From the NCBI GenBank assembly GCA_004009845.1, contig RMBW01000001.1, positions 806,001 to 870,000 of the forward strand: 64,000 bases of DNA. Reading direction: 5' to 3'. The position numbers and the translations under genes are program-made. The number at the start of each line of letters is the position of its first letter. Position 1 is the stretch's first letter. This DNA comes from Davidsoniella eucalypti. Its lineage: Eukaryota; Ascomycota; Sordariomycetes; Microascales; Ceratocystidaceae. The notes under the pieces were generated by a model. It worked only from the letters and a program-made list of their open reading frames with translations. It searched no databases and was not told the origin of the DNA. Positions 44,452 through 56,018 of this stretch are shown here, one piece after another.

Positions 44452-46465
44452 CTAGGCAGTGAGTGCGGTTCTGCTGTTTCCTGCAGCAACACTGTTAACA
44501 GGAACCACTGGTATCGGCGATGAAGCCGAGTCTGGGAAACGAATAGCAGCCATGGACTCGCGCATCCTTTCACGCCGGGCTTTTCCACGTAGCCGGCTCT
44601 GAGGTTCGCCGCCATTCATGACCCAGCGGATACCGGTGATCATGAAGCTGAGTCCGTCGTGGTTTCGACTGAATTCTCGAGACTGCATGCCAAACCGAGT
44701 CGAGCTGGCATATTTTTGTAGTTTGGGGAGCACGAGCAGAGTGATTTGAAGGTCCCTGTTGGCCCTGATTGGCACGGGTCCAGTGCGAGGAGGCATGTCA
44801 AGGAAGTCAGCGTCATAGGACTCTTGGCGTTCCTGGTCCATTTTTTCTCTTTCCTTGCGTCGGCGTTGAGCGCTTTCGATAGGTGCCTTGTCCTCGTAGC
44901 CAATACCCTTTTCAAGATCCAACATGTCAATATCAACATCTTCGGGCCATTCTCCGCGGATCCAACCACTATGGATACAGGCTGCAATAACATCGCTGTC
45001 ATCGGTGTAGATATCGGTACCCCAAACTGCTCTACGTGACGTTATTTCCTCGCGAGGTCCAGAGGTAAGATGGACCTTGGGAATCTTAACCGCAAGCGTG
45101 CAGTTCTCGTTATCCTTGATCATTTCCCAGGGAAGAGGCTTCGGTGTAGACTTGTAGCCACGGTTTGTTGGCCATCTAGGAGCAAGATGATCCGGGGATA
45201 GATTGCTTTCATATACGACATCGCCAAGGTATCGGCGAGGCTTGTGGGCCACAGCATCAAGAACAGCATGCGACAATACTGTCATGCGCCTGGGCTGAGG
45301 AATAGCAACAGGGGAAGGTGCTAACTTGGGAACAACTTGAGGGCCAGATCCCGGCCGGGCAATATGATGATGGTGAGGTCCAATTGTAGATATTTCCTTC
45401 ATTGTAGGAGATGGTATCGGTGTGTGATTTGTAGTCGCCCCTGTAGATGCGCCAGGCTGGGTCGGCACTGGAGTTCCCTCAGTAGCATGGTGATGGTGGT
45501 GGTGATGATGACTGTGGCAGGACAACGAGGTTAGTACTTGAGATGAAAAAAGCACATCATGCTTTACATACTGATGGTGATGGTGTTGGTGTGTCTTGAT
45601 GCGCTTGGCTTTGGAACCAGGAGCCACACGACTACTTTCATCTTCTCCAGGCACTTCATCACGGGGCTTCTTCTTCCGGCCTTTGCCCTTTGCTTCAGAC
45701 TCGGTTGAGGCTTCTTCCTCTCTGCGAGAGCCACCAGGGCCGAAAGTAGTCGGCGCTGATGTCACCGGACTGGACAAGCCAACATTCAATGACATATCAA
45801 TACCAGAGAACATTCTTCCAAATTCGGATTTGATTCCAGGTTCGGCAGCAGGACCTGGCATCTGAGGTTGGGCACCTTGGACAGCCTGAGGCAAGGGCGA
45901 GCTTCTGCCTTTATTACGATTGATCTCTTGTATAGCAAGTAGACTGTTGCTTCTTTGAAGAGGAGGCGCAGTAGGAACAGCTTCATCGCCCAGTTTAGCA
46001 CGAGAAGGTGGTACAGAGGAGTCAAATGACGGGTTACTGGTAGGAGGGTTCACAGGTATTTGATGTGCTGATGGATAGGCAATCGCAGGAGGTGGTCCGT
46101 CTTCCATATGGCGTACACGTGTGGTTCCCTGTACGGGATGAGAAGGCTGTGGCTGAGCGTGTTGTTGTTGCAGCTGAGGTTGTTGAGTTGGGTGGAGATG
46201 AGGAGGGGCCTGAGGCTGCAGGGGGTTCATACGAGCCCGTTCCGGTGACCGATCATAGTTGGCATGCATTGGAGGAGGTCCCGTTGGCTGCGGTGGCCCT
46301 TGTGGGTGGGGCGTGTAGCGTTCCTGGTGCTGCGGCGGGTATGCGGGGGCCCCATGTGGATATTGAGGGCCGGATACAGGCGGGTAGTCTGATCCGCGTG
46401 GTGGTGGTTGTTGGTCGTATGGAGGTCTGGCTTGGTCGTACGACTGGCGCTGCTGCTGCTGCTGC

Positions 46466-46535
<70 letters not shown>

Positions 46536-48009
46536 GCTGCTGCTGCTGCCAATGACCAGTTTCAGGACCACGTGCATATTGTGGCGGCATGTTTCGAGGA
46601 GGGCCGTAGTCAGGGCCTTGAGGGGATCCCAGGGATCCTGTAGGTCCACCATGGGGTGGCATACGGCCATCAATTCTATCACGATCACGGCCGTTATTCA
46701 ATCGTCGAATGTCTTGTTCAGGCACAGAACGATCACGTTCGTAGCGGTAGCGGTCGTCGAAGCCGATTGGCTTATGCTGTGCGCGTTCAGGATTATACTC
46801 CATGGGCCGTCCAGGCTCGTTGCGACGGGCATAGTGATCGTCTATTGGGCGTCTGGGCTCCTCGCCGGGTCGCGGCATAGGAAAAGTCTTCGGCTGACTG
46901 CTTGGTCTGGAAGGCGGCATTTGTGGAGGTTGAGAAGTTGGCTGGGACAGACTGGCACGAGAGGGATCACGATTGTCGCCAGAAGGCGCGCCACGCTGGT
47001 GGTACGACTGGGGTGTTCCATATCTTTGAGCTTCTGGCGCATATTGTGGTGCATGAGGCGAGGCGTGGGTGCTAATGCTGGGGTCGTATGGTCGCGCTTG
47101 GTCAGGTGTGTGCGGGCGGCGATATTGAGGAGGATATTCGGATAGGGGTTGTTGCGATTGCTGCGCTTGAACTTGTGATGGTTGTGCTTGTTGTGCTTGT
47201 TGTGATTGTTGTTGCTGTTGCTGCTGTTGCTGCAATTGGGACGGTGGCGACGGGCCGGTGGGATGTTTCCTTGGGGAAGAGTGCATTGGTGCAGGGTATG
47301 AAGGGCCTTGTTGAGGCGGGCCAGGTACAGCGCCGTAGTGTCCTGCCGGAGGAGGGCCTGGCGGGGGCTGTGAATCGCGGGCAGCTGCCGAGTTAGAGCC
47401 GCCTCCCAGCATAGCGGAGATCGACATGGAGCTTCCACCAACGGCTGCACGGGGACCAAGAGCGGGCAGCTCACGGCCAGCCATGAAGGCATTGGCGGGC
47501 GGACGCGATGGCGGAGCTGAGCCGCCGGGTGCGTGCAATGGCGCAGATATGCTAAACGGAATGCGAGGGGCCTGGCCCGGCTGCTGAGTCGGCGATTGTG
47601 GTGGAGGCATACCGCGGCTTAACGCGGCTCCGAGCGGCAGAGACGGTGTGCTGTGATGACGGTGGTGCGCCTGGTGTAGTGGTGGCGCGGGCGGAAGCGC
47701 GGGCTGGTCGGACGGGTAGGCACGCGAGGCTGACGAATAGAAGGATGGTGGGCCTTCCGACAGTCTTGTGGCACCTTGATCAGCGCCGTAGCCAGACGGA
47801 GGCGGGTACGGATGTTGCGAGGGCGGCGCCGACGAAGCTGGAGGATAGGGGGGTCGGCCGTATCCAGCAGGCGATAGCGATGGCGGCGGCACCTGCGATA
47901 TTGCTGATGGTGGCGCTGATGACGAGCTCTGCGATGAGCTGATGGCCGGAGCGGCGTGAGGCGGAGGAGGCTGAGAGTTTCTCGCAAACGGCGATGGTCG
48001 AGGGTCCAT
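44452..48009 (-). CDS. rxt3: Rxt3-like subunit of the Rpd3L histone deacetylase complex
   Basis: Two exons, 48009-45572 and 45511-44452, with a 60-nt intron inside a His-rich stretch (GTATGT donor, ACTAAC branch, CCACAG acceptor); 1165 aa. The frame is open above ATG 48009, but MDPRPSPFARN fits the family start better. The first ~800 residues are disordered, rich in Pro, Gln, Ser and Tyr, and include a 33-Gln run (46450-46548). The C-terminal Rxt3 domain is clear: HAVLDAVAHKPRRYLGDVVY, PLPWEMIKDNENCTLAVKIP, VWGTDIYTDDSDVIAACIHS, GWIRGEWPEDVDI. Rxt3 belongs to the large Rpd3 complex in yeast; in filamentous fungi it is an expected nuclear corepressor subunit. Open frames on the opposite strand across this gene are shadows of its low-complexity coding sequence. 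Confidence 0.87.
46450..46548 (-). repeat. Polyglutamine tract, 33 codons
   Basis: Within Rxt3. Read on the coding strand it is 4 CAG, then 23 CAA, then 6 CAG codons. The CAA core is one uninterrupted trinucleotide array of 69 bp, so length variation by slippage is expected. Shorter Gln/Ala runs lie nearby (about 47150-47235). Confidence 0.95.
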
Positions 48010-49479
48010 TGTGGCAAGAGCTGGGCCGTTCCTGCCCTCTTTTCCCCGGTAATATTTTCTGCCTTTGGGAATTTTTTCCCGTCTTTTTGGCGTCGGTTTG
48101 TTAGCTCGAAATAGCTCCTGTTGGCTTCCAAGGTGGGTGCAAGCAAGGCGGTGAGGAGCAAGGCGGCAACTGCTCTCCAACGAAGCCTAAAAGCTGGCAG
48201 CTACGCAGCAACACGCAGCACAAGTGGCAACTGCTGTCTGATAACTAATGCAAGGACAAGGGCTGGATTGCCACTCAAAATACAGGACACTAAATGGCGA
48301 CTCCAGATGGCGATGTTTTATGCGGCTCGCGTGATAAACTGAAATCTCGCGATGTTTAGAAGAAATAGGTTTGTGTTTGTGCTAGAACTAAGGGAAAAAA
48401 AGAAGAAAAAAGAAGCAAAAATCAACCACGACAGACAACGGTGCGGGACGGGAGGGTTGAAGAGGGATAAGAAACAGCTCGTGCTGCAACTACAGCATTG
48501 AAGGAGACAACGGAGGCAAGAAAGATGCAAGGTTCACTCTGTTTGAGGTCTGGGGCCAGGGTCAGATGTGGATTGGTCTTGCTTTTCGACTCGCTTTTGG
48601 GCTCAGATCCTCGCTTGCAACAGACGGGATTGGCCTGGACAACCTGCGTGCTTTAGTTAGTCAAATCTTCGCTCAGGCTACTTGTAACAGGCTCTAGCGC
48701 TGTGTAAATGGCGGTGGCTGTATATTGTATATGTTAGTTGGGTTAGATCAAGACAGTGGTAGATGCATTATAAGTCGACGAAACCCCGGCCGAAACAAGA
48801 CAATGGCTTCTACGCCGTACGATCTATGTAATTTGTTCAGATGATAGACTTGCAGTAAGCAAGGTACCCTTTTTTGAGACGTTCAAGCGGGAAAAGGAAA
48901 CAAGCCTCGTAAACGACAGTCACTGACGTCTTCATAGTTCTATAGCCATTATATTAAAGAATTTAAAAATAAAATAAAAAGTCGCGGGACAGGAATGCGC
49001 TACAAGGGCCAAGTAGCAGACACAAAAACTCACTTCCACGCGATGTCAGGCCGGGAAAGTGCAATGAGCGATAAACAATCCTTCTGGTATTTTATCTATT
49101 TCCTTAGGATTAACAGGACCTTAAGAGCCGGACAAATGTCGTAGTTAGGCTAAATAGATATAGATTACTCTGCCCTTATACTTGTGTACTATTAACTGTA
49201 TTGAAAATCCAACGCCAAAGCCGCCTGCAATAACACACAGATCGCTTCAATGGCGAGCGAATCCAGCTACTCGATATTGAAGTCAAGTACGTAGTTATCT
49301 TATTATATAGCCAGCCTTGGACTCGGCCAATCAAACCCCGTCAAATCCCAAAATGCCGATCGAGGGACGGCAAACGGCCAACTCCACACAATAGCTTAAT
49401 CGACGTAGCGCAGATGCGGTCACAAGGACCCACAAAGGCCCCTCTATCGCAGCGATATTAAGAAGCCACATCTCGAGCT
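48010..49479. other. Upstream region of rxt3
   Basis: About 1.5 kb. The first 170 bp remains open in the rxt3 frame but is probably leader. The rest holds no gene I can support. It includes an A/T-rich stretch at 48950-48980. Confidence 0.4.
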
Positions 49480-49539
49480 GAGCCTACAGATAAGGTAGAC
49501 GTTAAATATAATCAAATCAAATCAAAGAGCCTACAGATA
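49480..49539 (+). mobile_element. 34-bp truncated LINE tail flanked by a perfect 13-bp target-site duplication
   Basis: GAGCCTACAGATA occurs at 49480-49492 and again at 49527-49539. Between them are 34 bp beginning AGGTAGACGTTAAATATAAT and ending in ATCAAATCAAATCAAA. A perfect 13-bp duplication around a fragment that shares its 3' end with two other loci is the structure of an extremely 5'-truncated target-primed insertion. Confidence 0.8.
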
Positions 49540-50290
49540 TAAAGCCAATCTAGCACAGGTTTTTTCTTTACGGTTCACAATCCTAGTCTCCAAGTACCTC
49601 CACACAATACGTCTTACATAAGGCAATAAAAAGATGTAAACAGTGGGAACTGAAGCTGATGTCAAACGCACGTTTTCCAGTAAGTAAATGTCCCCGGCAT
49701 GATATTCCATCACCGTAGATTACGAGTAATGTGCTTATCTCCTCTCTTTTGATACCTCAACAAATCGACACGCTCATCAACTTTAGCGTTTCTTCTTTGG
49801 TCCATGCTTTCTGTCAATTATTATATACTTATGAGGGTTCCATTATGCTACTGTCTTGAATGTGCCATATACTAGCCAGTCAGTTTACATATCTAGTCCT
49901 ATAACAGTGATATCACCACGCCAAACTTTCCTCTGGCACTTCATTACTTTTTGTATCTTCAATGAAACTACATGATTCATCTTTAATATTATCAATAGGT
50001 GTTGACTATCTCAAACTTGAACTACAACGCCAAGTTCGTACGCAAGCATAACTACATCTGTAGTTTCTTCCTTCCTTATTTCCTTACTTATTAACTCCTT
50101 TTAAAAACGACAGTCTCACCTACAAATCAATCATATTTATTTCTCTCTGTCACTTATCTTGACGCAATGGCTGGCACACCTGCATAAAAAACCGAGAGAT
50201 ATTTAGTTATTTGCATGTTCATCTGAATTGCTGCTTTGAAGTCTCACATTAGACTGTTAATCGATGTAAGGATGAGTGTGAAGATGGACT

Positions 50291-50624
50291 TTGTCCTTTG
50301 AATTTGATTTGATTTGATCATATTCAACGTCTACCTAAATCACCAAGATCATACGACGCCGGATTGGTTACCGGACCGATATTTAAAGTCCTCCACTAGA
50401 CAAACTCATCAATGGCTTTATATTTGCCCCGAAGAACTAGTGGTCTATACCCCCACTAAGGGTAGCAAAAACAAATACAAAAAAAAAAGCAAAATAGTGC
50501 CTCGAAACCATTCCCCAAGTCCAGCTCCCTAAGTGGAGCTATAATAAGCCTCCAAGAGGCTTGTGGTGGCCGTAAAGAATTTTTTGGGGCGTAATCCACA
50601 AGATTTCCGCTTGTCCTCCGAATT
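50291..50624 (-). mobile_element. 5'-truncated non-LTR element, 3' end of about 306 bp
   Basis: On the minus strand the element (about 50610 down to 50305) ends in AGGTAGACGTTGAATATGAT followed by TCAAA units, matching the 34-bp insertion at 49493. Near-identical 14-mers flank it: TTGTCCTTTGAATT at 50291-50304 and TTGTCCTCCGAATT at 50611-50624, an aged target-site duplication (12 of 14). It has no protein-coding content and is probably LINE 3'UTR. Confidence 0.55.
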
Positions 50625-51728
50625 GTTGATTTGATGAATCTTCATCCATAAATCAGTGTTCTTCCAGCTACACGAAGAAATAGGCCATCTAATTGTCCCC
50701 ATAGGGTAGTTGGTTCAAATCTAGCTGGGGTAAAAGCTACTACTCAAGTCTACCCTATGCTTATGGTAGTGCGTCTGGGCATTCTCTCCACCAGGCAGTT
50801 CTGCAAAAGGTAGATGCCAGGCAGCGGCCATACTGTTCTAAGAGCGTTTATAATACAAGGAGCGAATAGCATATAATGAAACCATAACAAATGTTCTGTA
50901 TCTCAGTGCAATCGTACAATTCCATGCCACATCTGCGGTAAGACCTTTCTAATGTGGCAACCAAAGGCTACGTCTGGTTAGTTGAATGACACCTTGAAGA
51001 AAAAAAATGTGAAAAAGGCCACCACCTTGCTTCATCCGGCGGATTTTTGTATCTACAGTTATGCGGGGTGCAAATGATTCCCCAAAGCGAGAGGCACAGA
51101 TCAAGCCAGAAATTTAGTGAGCAGGGGAAGCAATATTGTATCATCGTGGAGGAGCTTGAATATCTAAGTAGTAGGAAGTAGCTCCTGGAGGATATTTGGC
51201 TGTACTACTAAGACAGTGCAGAATACCCGAGGTTTATCTACGAACAACCTATCAGACATAATAGCAGATATTCCTTACAATTACTTGTCCCATCCCTCAG
51301 AAATCCCCAGACGCCGCCCCACTTTGTTGATCGCCAAGATCGTCCCAACCCCAACCTAGAAAGAGAAGAAGAAAAAATTCAAGAAAAATGGCCGCTGCGG
51401 CGCCCAGAAGGTCAAGCCTGCCGAAAAACTCACGTGCTTCTGACCAATCCCATCACAGCATGTCAACTAGACTAGTCCGTTTGCAACAAAGAGTACAAGG
51501 TATAAGCACCGGCTGATGGGCCCCTTTCCTGAAATTGGATGAGTGGCTTTGGTATATATTTTCCCATGGCCCGGTACATTTCGGTCCTGGCCATTTATCT
51601 TTGATCTGCATATCGTTTACTCTTTGCTATCTTGCCCTCGTCCCTGGTATCGGCGTTGCTTCACCACCACGTCGCCGTTAGTATAACACAAAGCCAGAGC
51701 AGCTCAGTCTTAGCAACCGGCCGCCACC
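50625..51728. other. Promoter region of the MFS transporter gene
   Basis: 1.1 kb without a gene. Carries two CreA-type consensus sites and a pyrimidine-rich stretch before the ATG. Start context GCCACCATGTC is close to optimal. Confidence 0.4.
51305..51322. promoter_or_regulatory. Paired CreA/Mig1-type sites (SYGGRG) upstream of the sugar transporter
   Basis: CCCCAG at 51305-51310 and CCCCAC at 51317-51322 are complements of CTGGGG and GTGGGG, both fitting SYGGRG, spaced 6 bp apart about 410 bp before the ATG. Closely paired sites are typical of carbon-catabolite-repressed promoters. Inferred from consensus only. Confidence 0.3.
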
Positions 51729-53619
51729 ATGTCACAGACGCTTACGTTGGCCGCTGTGGCCGACTCGGTCACGGTCGAGCTTGACACCCTGGAGAAATCC
51801 CAGCACAAGCTGACCGATCCCGAGGGCCGTGAACAGGCAAACCAGGTCGGCAACAAGTCGCTGGAGCAGTTCCTAGACAGCGCACGTATCGCCACCGAGA
51901 AAGAGCACAAGATGACGCTCCAGCAGGGCATTAAGATGTACCCTAAAGCTATCCTGTGGAGTATGTTGATCTCCACTTGCATCGTCATGGAGGGCTACGA
52001 CGTCTGCTTGATCAACAACTTCTACGCCTTCGACCAGTTCAACCGCAAATACGGCAAGCAGCTGGCTGACGGTACTTGGGAAATCCCTGCGTCGTGGCAG
52101 GCTGGTCTGAGTAACGGCGCCAATGTGGGTGAGTTGATCGGCCTCATGATCAACGGCTGGGCTTCAGAACGGTTTGGATACCGCTACACCGTGATCACGT
52201 GCTTGATAGCCATCGCTGCCTTCACCACCATCTTCTTCACTGCTCAGAGCGTCGAAGCCCTGCTCGTAGCCGAAATTCTCTGCGGCATCCCATGGGGTGT
52301 TTTCCAGACCCTGACCATCACCTATGCCAGCGAAGTCTGTCCCGTCGCTATGCGGGGTTACTTGACCACCTACGTCAACTTCTGCTGGGGCCTTGGCCAG
52401 GAGATTGGTATCGGTGTCATCATGAGCATGCTGGACCGGAACGACGAATGGGCTTACCGTATTCCCTACGCGCTGCAGTGGATGTGGCCTGTTCCTCTGA
52501 TGATTGGTATCTACTTCGCACCCGAAAGTCCCTGGTGGCTTGTCCGCAAGGGCCGTCTGGAAGATGCCAAGCACTCCCTGACTCGCCTTACCACTACCAC
52601 CAAGGACAATGGGTTCGATGCCGACGAGACCGTTGCTATGATGGTTCATACTCAGGCCCTCGAGTCACAAACCACTCAGGGTGCTACCTACTGGGACTGC
52701 TTCAAGGGCACCGACTTCCGCCGCACGGAGATTGTCTGCATGGTTTGGGCCATCCAGAACCTTTCCGGCAACTCATTCTCCAACTACTCAACCTACTTCC
52801 TCAAGCAGGCTGGTCTTTCAGAGAACATGTCGTACGCTTTTGCTCTGGGCCAATACGCTATCAACATGATCGGTGTACTTGGTGCGTGGTACATGATGAG
52901 TCTAGGAATCGGTCGTCGTTCGCTATACTTGTATGGACTGTGCGGTCTTTGCTGCATGTTGCTCGTTCTTGGATTCCTAGGTCTGGTGCCCAAGTCTCAT
53001 AAGAATGAGGCTTCCATGGCTACCGGATGCATCATGCTTTGCTGGGCCATGGTTTACCAGCTTACTGTCGGTACCGTTTGCTACTCTCTGGTATCTGAGA
53101 TTTCTACTCGTCGTCTCCAAATCAAGACTGTTGTCATGGGACGTGTTCTCTAGTAAGCTCCTTATTCCTAATTCTTAGAAAATGATTTCATCTTCAATAC
53201 TAACCTGTCTATAGTATCCTAGTTGGCATCGTCTGCAGTGTTCTAACTCCATACATGATCAACCCTAGTGCGTGGAACTGGAGCAACTTTGCTGGTTTCT
53301 TCTGGGTGAGTCGCCATCAATATTGAATTGTCATGTCGCATCACTAACATAGATGTGTTTTTTTTAGGCTGGTGTCTGCTTCCTTTGCATCATCTACACC
53401 TACTTCCGTGTCCCTGAACCCATGGGTCGTACCTTTGGTGAACTAGATGTTTTGTTCAAGCAAGGCGTTCCTGCTCGCAATTTTGCTGAGGCTAAGGTTG
53501 ATGTGTTTGACGAGAACATTGATACTAGTGTCATCATTGCAACATACCAAAATGACTCACAGGTATCATTGGCAAAGCCCGAAGCAATTGTACGCCGTCG
53601 TCCTCAAGTCAAGAAGTAA
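51729..53619 (+). CDS. MFS sugar transporter, maltose/alpha-glucoside:H+ symporter type
   Basis: Three exons, 51729-53152, 53215-53305 and 53368-53619; 588 aa, about twelve membrane segments. Family marks: MEGYDVCLINNFYAFDQF in TM1, an ERFGYRYT loop after TM2, PESPWWLVRKGRLEDA (the PESPRWL motif) after TM6, GRRSLYLYG after TM8, and PEPMGRTFGELDVLF at the C-terminus. This combination is typical of fungal MAL-type alpha-glucoside permeases at the plasma membrane. The N-terminal ~65 residues are hydrophilic and the tail is short and basic (RRRPQVKK). Two small introns near the 3' end keep phase with standard signals. The exact sugar (maltose, trehalose, sucrose or other glucoside) cannot be told from sequence; trehalose would be interesting beside the trehalose phosphorylase genes but is unsupported. 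Confidence 0.88.
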
Positions 53620-54649
53620 ATTAGTCGATGTTGTATTCTAGTATTCAAATACTGTGCATGCCTAGGGGAAAACTTTCCACTAGAGCCTGGACGTGAAAAA
53701 AATCGTATATTCTTGAGAAAAATCAAGGCAGGCAAAGGTAGACCCGAAGCTGTTCTACTAGGGCAAACTCCCATGAATTGGTTGATTTCAACATTGACTG
53801 GCCGGCAACAAGAGTATAATTTTGCGCCAAGATAGTGTCCTTCTTAACCTCTTTATCCCCCCTAGAAGCATGATTCCAACCCTAAAATCTTCTTCCGAAA
53901 TCACAAACCCTGACAGTGAAAGGTTTGATATGATATCATTCTAAGCATGGAATCACATCAATATAGAAAAGATAGGTACCTTAACTTACAATATTATACC
54001 AATAATATGATAGTCGTGTTCTTTACAATGTTGGCTAAGTGCCTTTCTTCAGAACTATCCTTTTAATAGCTTAGATTACTATCGAACCAGACATAGACTT
54101 GTATTTCAAAAAGAAGGACCAGCTATCATTGACCATCCAGTAAGAGATCTACTGCTAAAATGGGAAACTCAGACATTGCACTTGACTTATGAGTGGATTT
54201 CAATTTTCCTTCTTAGCATTTGATGATTCTTAGTCAATGTAGGAAAGTGGGGGTAGAAACTGCAGAAATCTAGAATAACTCACAGTGGCCGTCTTCAGGT
54301 TCGGCTAGAGATTTTTGATGTTTTTGTCATGCATCCCCCTACTCAATTACACCTAAGTTGACCATTTAGCTTGTGGTTACGGAAGAATACCTGTATTACA
54401 TGTATTCAAGTGTTTTCAACCATTTTCTAATATGGGACTGTAGAGCGGTAGGACTGAAATTAAGATACATATAACAGCTAACTCTGGCCAACATCGATAT
54501 TTACACAGTAGTCAGTGCAGTTAGGAACCAAAGAAAAAAAAAGGAAACGCAAAGGTCAAAATCAAATGATGAGAAATACGAAGATGGAACGAAAATAAAA
54601 GATATGTATTTAAAAAAGGGAAAAGAGTCCAGAATCAGCTGCAGACACT
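53620..54649. other. Spacer between the transporter and duplication arm B
   Basis: 1 kb. Contains a partial MITE-like copy at 54009-54064 related to 39775-39829 in inverted orientation, and an A-rich stretch at about 54525-54620. No gene seen. Confidence 0.45.
54009..54064. repeat. Partial copy of the MITE-like element
   Basis: ATAGTCGTGTTCTTTAC, then TTGGCTAA and TGCCTTTCTTCAGAAC match the complement of 39829-39775 with few changes. The opposite terminal repeat is not found nearby, so this copy is truncated or eroded. Confidence 0.5.
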
Positions 54650-55104
54650 GTGTGACAGTGAATTTTGATGGCTTTTTTATTTTAATAAGAGTGAAACTTA
54701 GACTTTTGCATTTAAACAAAAAAAGCTGGATATACTAGTCTAGTGCAGTTGGTAAGTTGAAGTTAAAGTCCAATTTGCTCTCCAGTTGCCATGTTGTTTG
54801 GTCTAAAGTTTATGAAGTTAAATATTAAATAAGTTATAGTCCTATCCATTTTAGTACAGCTTCTATTCCCGCCTTATGACACCGGCCCGCACCTACCAAA
54901 TCGATTGCTGCTCTATTTATTTTGCACGGCAGAAAAAGCTTCCTTCCCTTGTCTCTCTTCTCAACCTTTTCTCACTTATTCTGTTGAACGCTTTTACATA
55001 TTTGTAAGCTAGCCTAGTTTTTGTTCCGACTAACTTTTTTAGCTATCAAACATCGCCAATCCTCAATTTTTTTTCTCCATCTTATAGCTCTATAATCATC
55101 AACA

Positions 55105-55866
55105 ATGTCAGCTACTCTCTTCCGATCCTCAGCTCTGCGCACTGCTACCCGCAGTGTCGCCGTCGCTCGGCCTTTGACAACTACTCAGGTCCGTGGCAAG
55201 GCAACTCTGCCCGACCTGCCCTGTAAGTAACAATTCCAAGCCCTGACTAGCTATTGCTAAGCTCTTTATGCTAATGCTGGAATTTAATCGCCTTGTATAG
55301 ATGACTATAATGCTCTAGAGCCCTACATCTCGACCGAAATAATGAAGCTACACCACTCCAAGCACCACCAGACCTACGTCAACGGCCTGAACTTCGCCCT
55401 TGAGGCCATTGGTGCTGCGGAGGCTTCTGGCGACTTCACCAAGGCCGCATCGCAGGCTCCTGCCATCAACTTCCATGGCGGTGGTCACCTAAACCACTCA
55501 CTGTTCTGGGAGAACCTAGCGCCCGCCAGCCGTGACGGTGGTGGTGACCCTAGTGGAGAACTCAAGGCTGCTATTGACGAGGACTTCGGTTCCGTCGATG
55601 CTTTCCGCAAGCAGACCAATGCCGCACTGGCGGCTCTCCAGGGCTCCGGCTGGGCTTGGCTCGTCAGAGACAAGCAGACTGGCACTCTGTCTATCGCCAC
55701 CCGTGCTAACCAGGACCCCATCACTGGTAACCTGCAGCCTCTGTTGGGTATTGATGCTTGGGAGCACGCCTACTACCTGCAGTACCAGAACCGCAAGGCC
55801 GAGTACTTCGATGCCATTTGGAACGTCGTTAACTGGAAGACCGTTGGGAAGCGATTCAGTGCTTAA
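55105..55866 (+). CDS. sod2: Mitochondrial Mn-superoxide dismutase, copy B
   Basis: Two exons, 55105-55222 and 55301-55866, phase 1; 227 aa. The presequence encoded by exon 1 is identical to copy A. The metal-binding blocks HHSKHHQTYVN, HGGGHLNHSLFWEN and IDAWEHAYYLQYQN are intact. Four residues differ from copy A: GLNFALEAIG for GLNSALETIG, GSVDAF for GSIDAF, SIATRAN for SIAARAN. Nothing indicates loss of function, so the genome region encodes two mitochondrial-type Mn-SODs. It converges on trehalose phosphorylase copy B with 152 bp between the stop codons. Confidence 0.94.
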
Positions 55867-56018
55867 GAAGCGAAACGTAACGCTGAATGATATGTAATAA
55901 ACGAATAACAGAAGTACATTAACTATAAAAATATTGATACAACACAAAAAATATAAAAAGAGTAATTCCTTAGCATACTACTTATACCCGTTCCAGGTGT
56001 GAGTCCTCCATGCTAAGT

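Noticed and set aside
46408..47145. Long + strand frame antisense to rxt3 beginning with poly-Leu
   Set aside because: Shadow of the CAA/CAG repeat and low-complexity coding sequence on the other strand.
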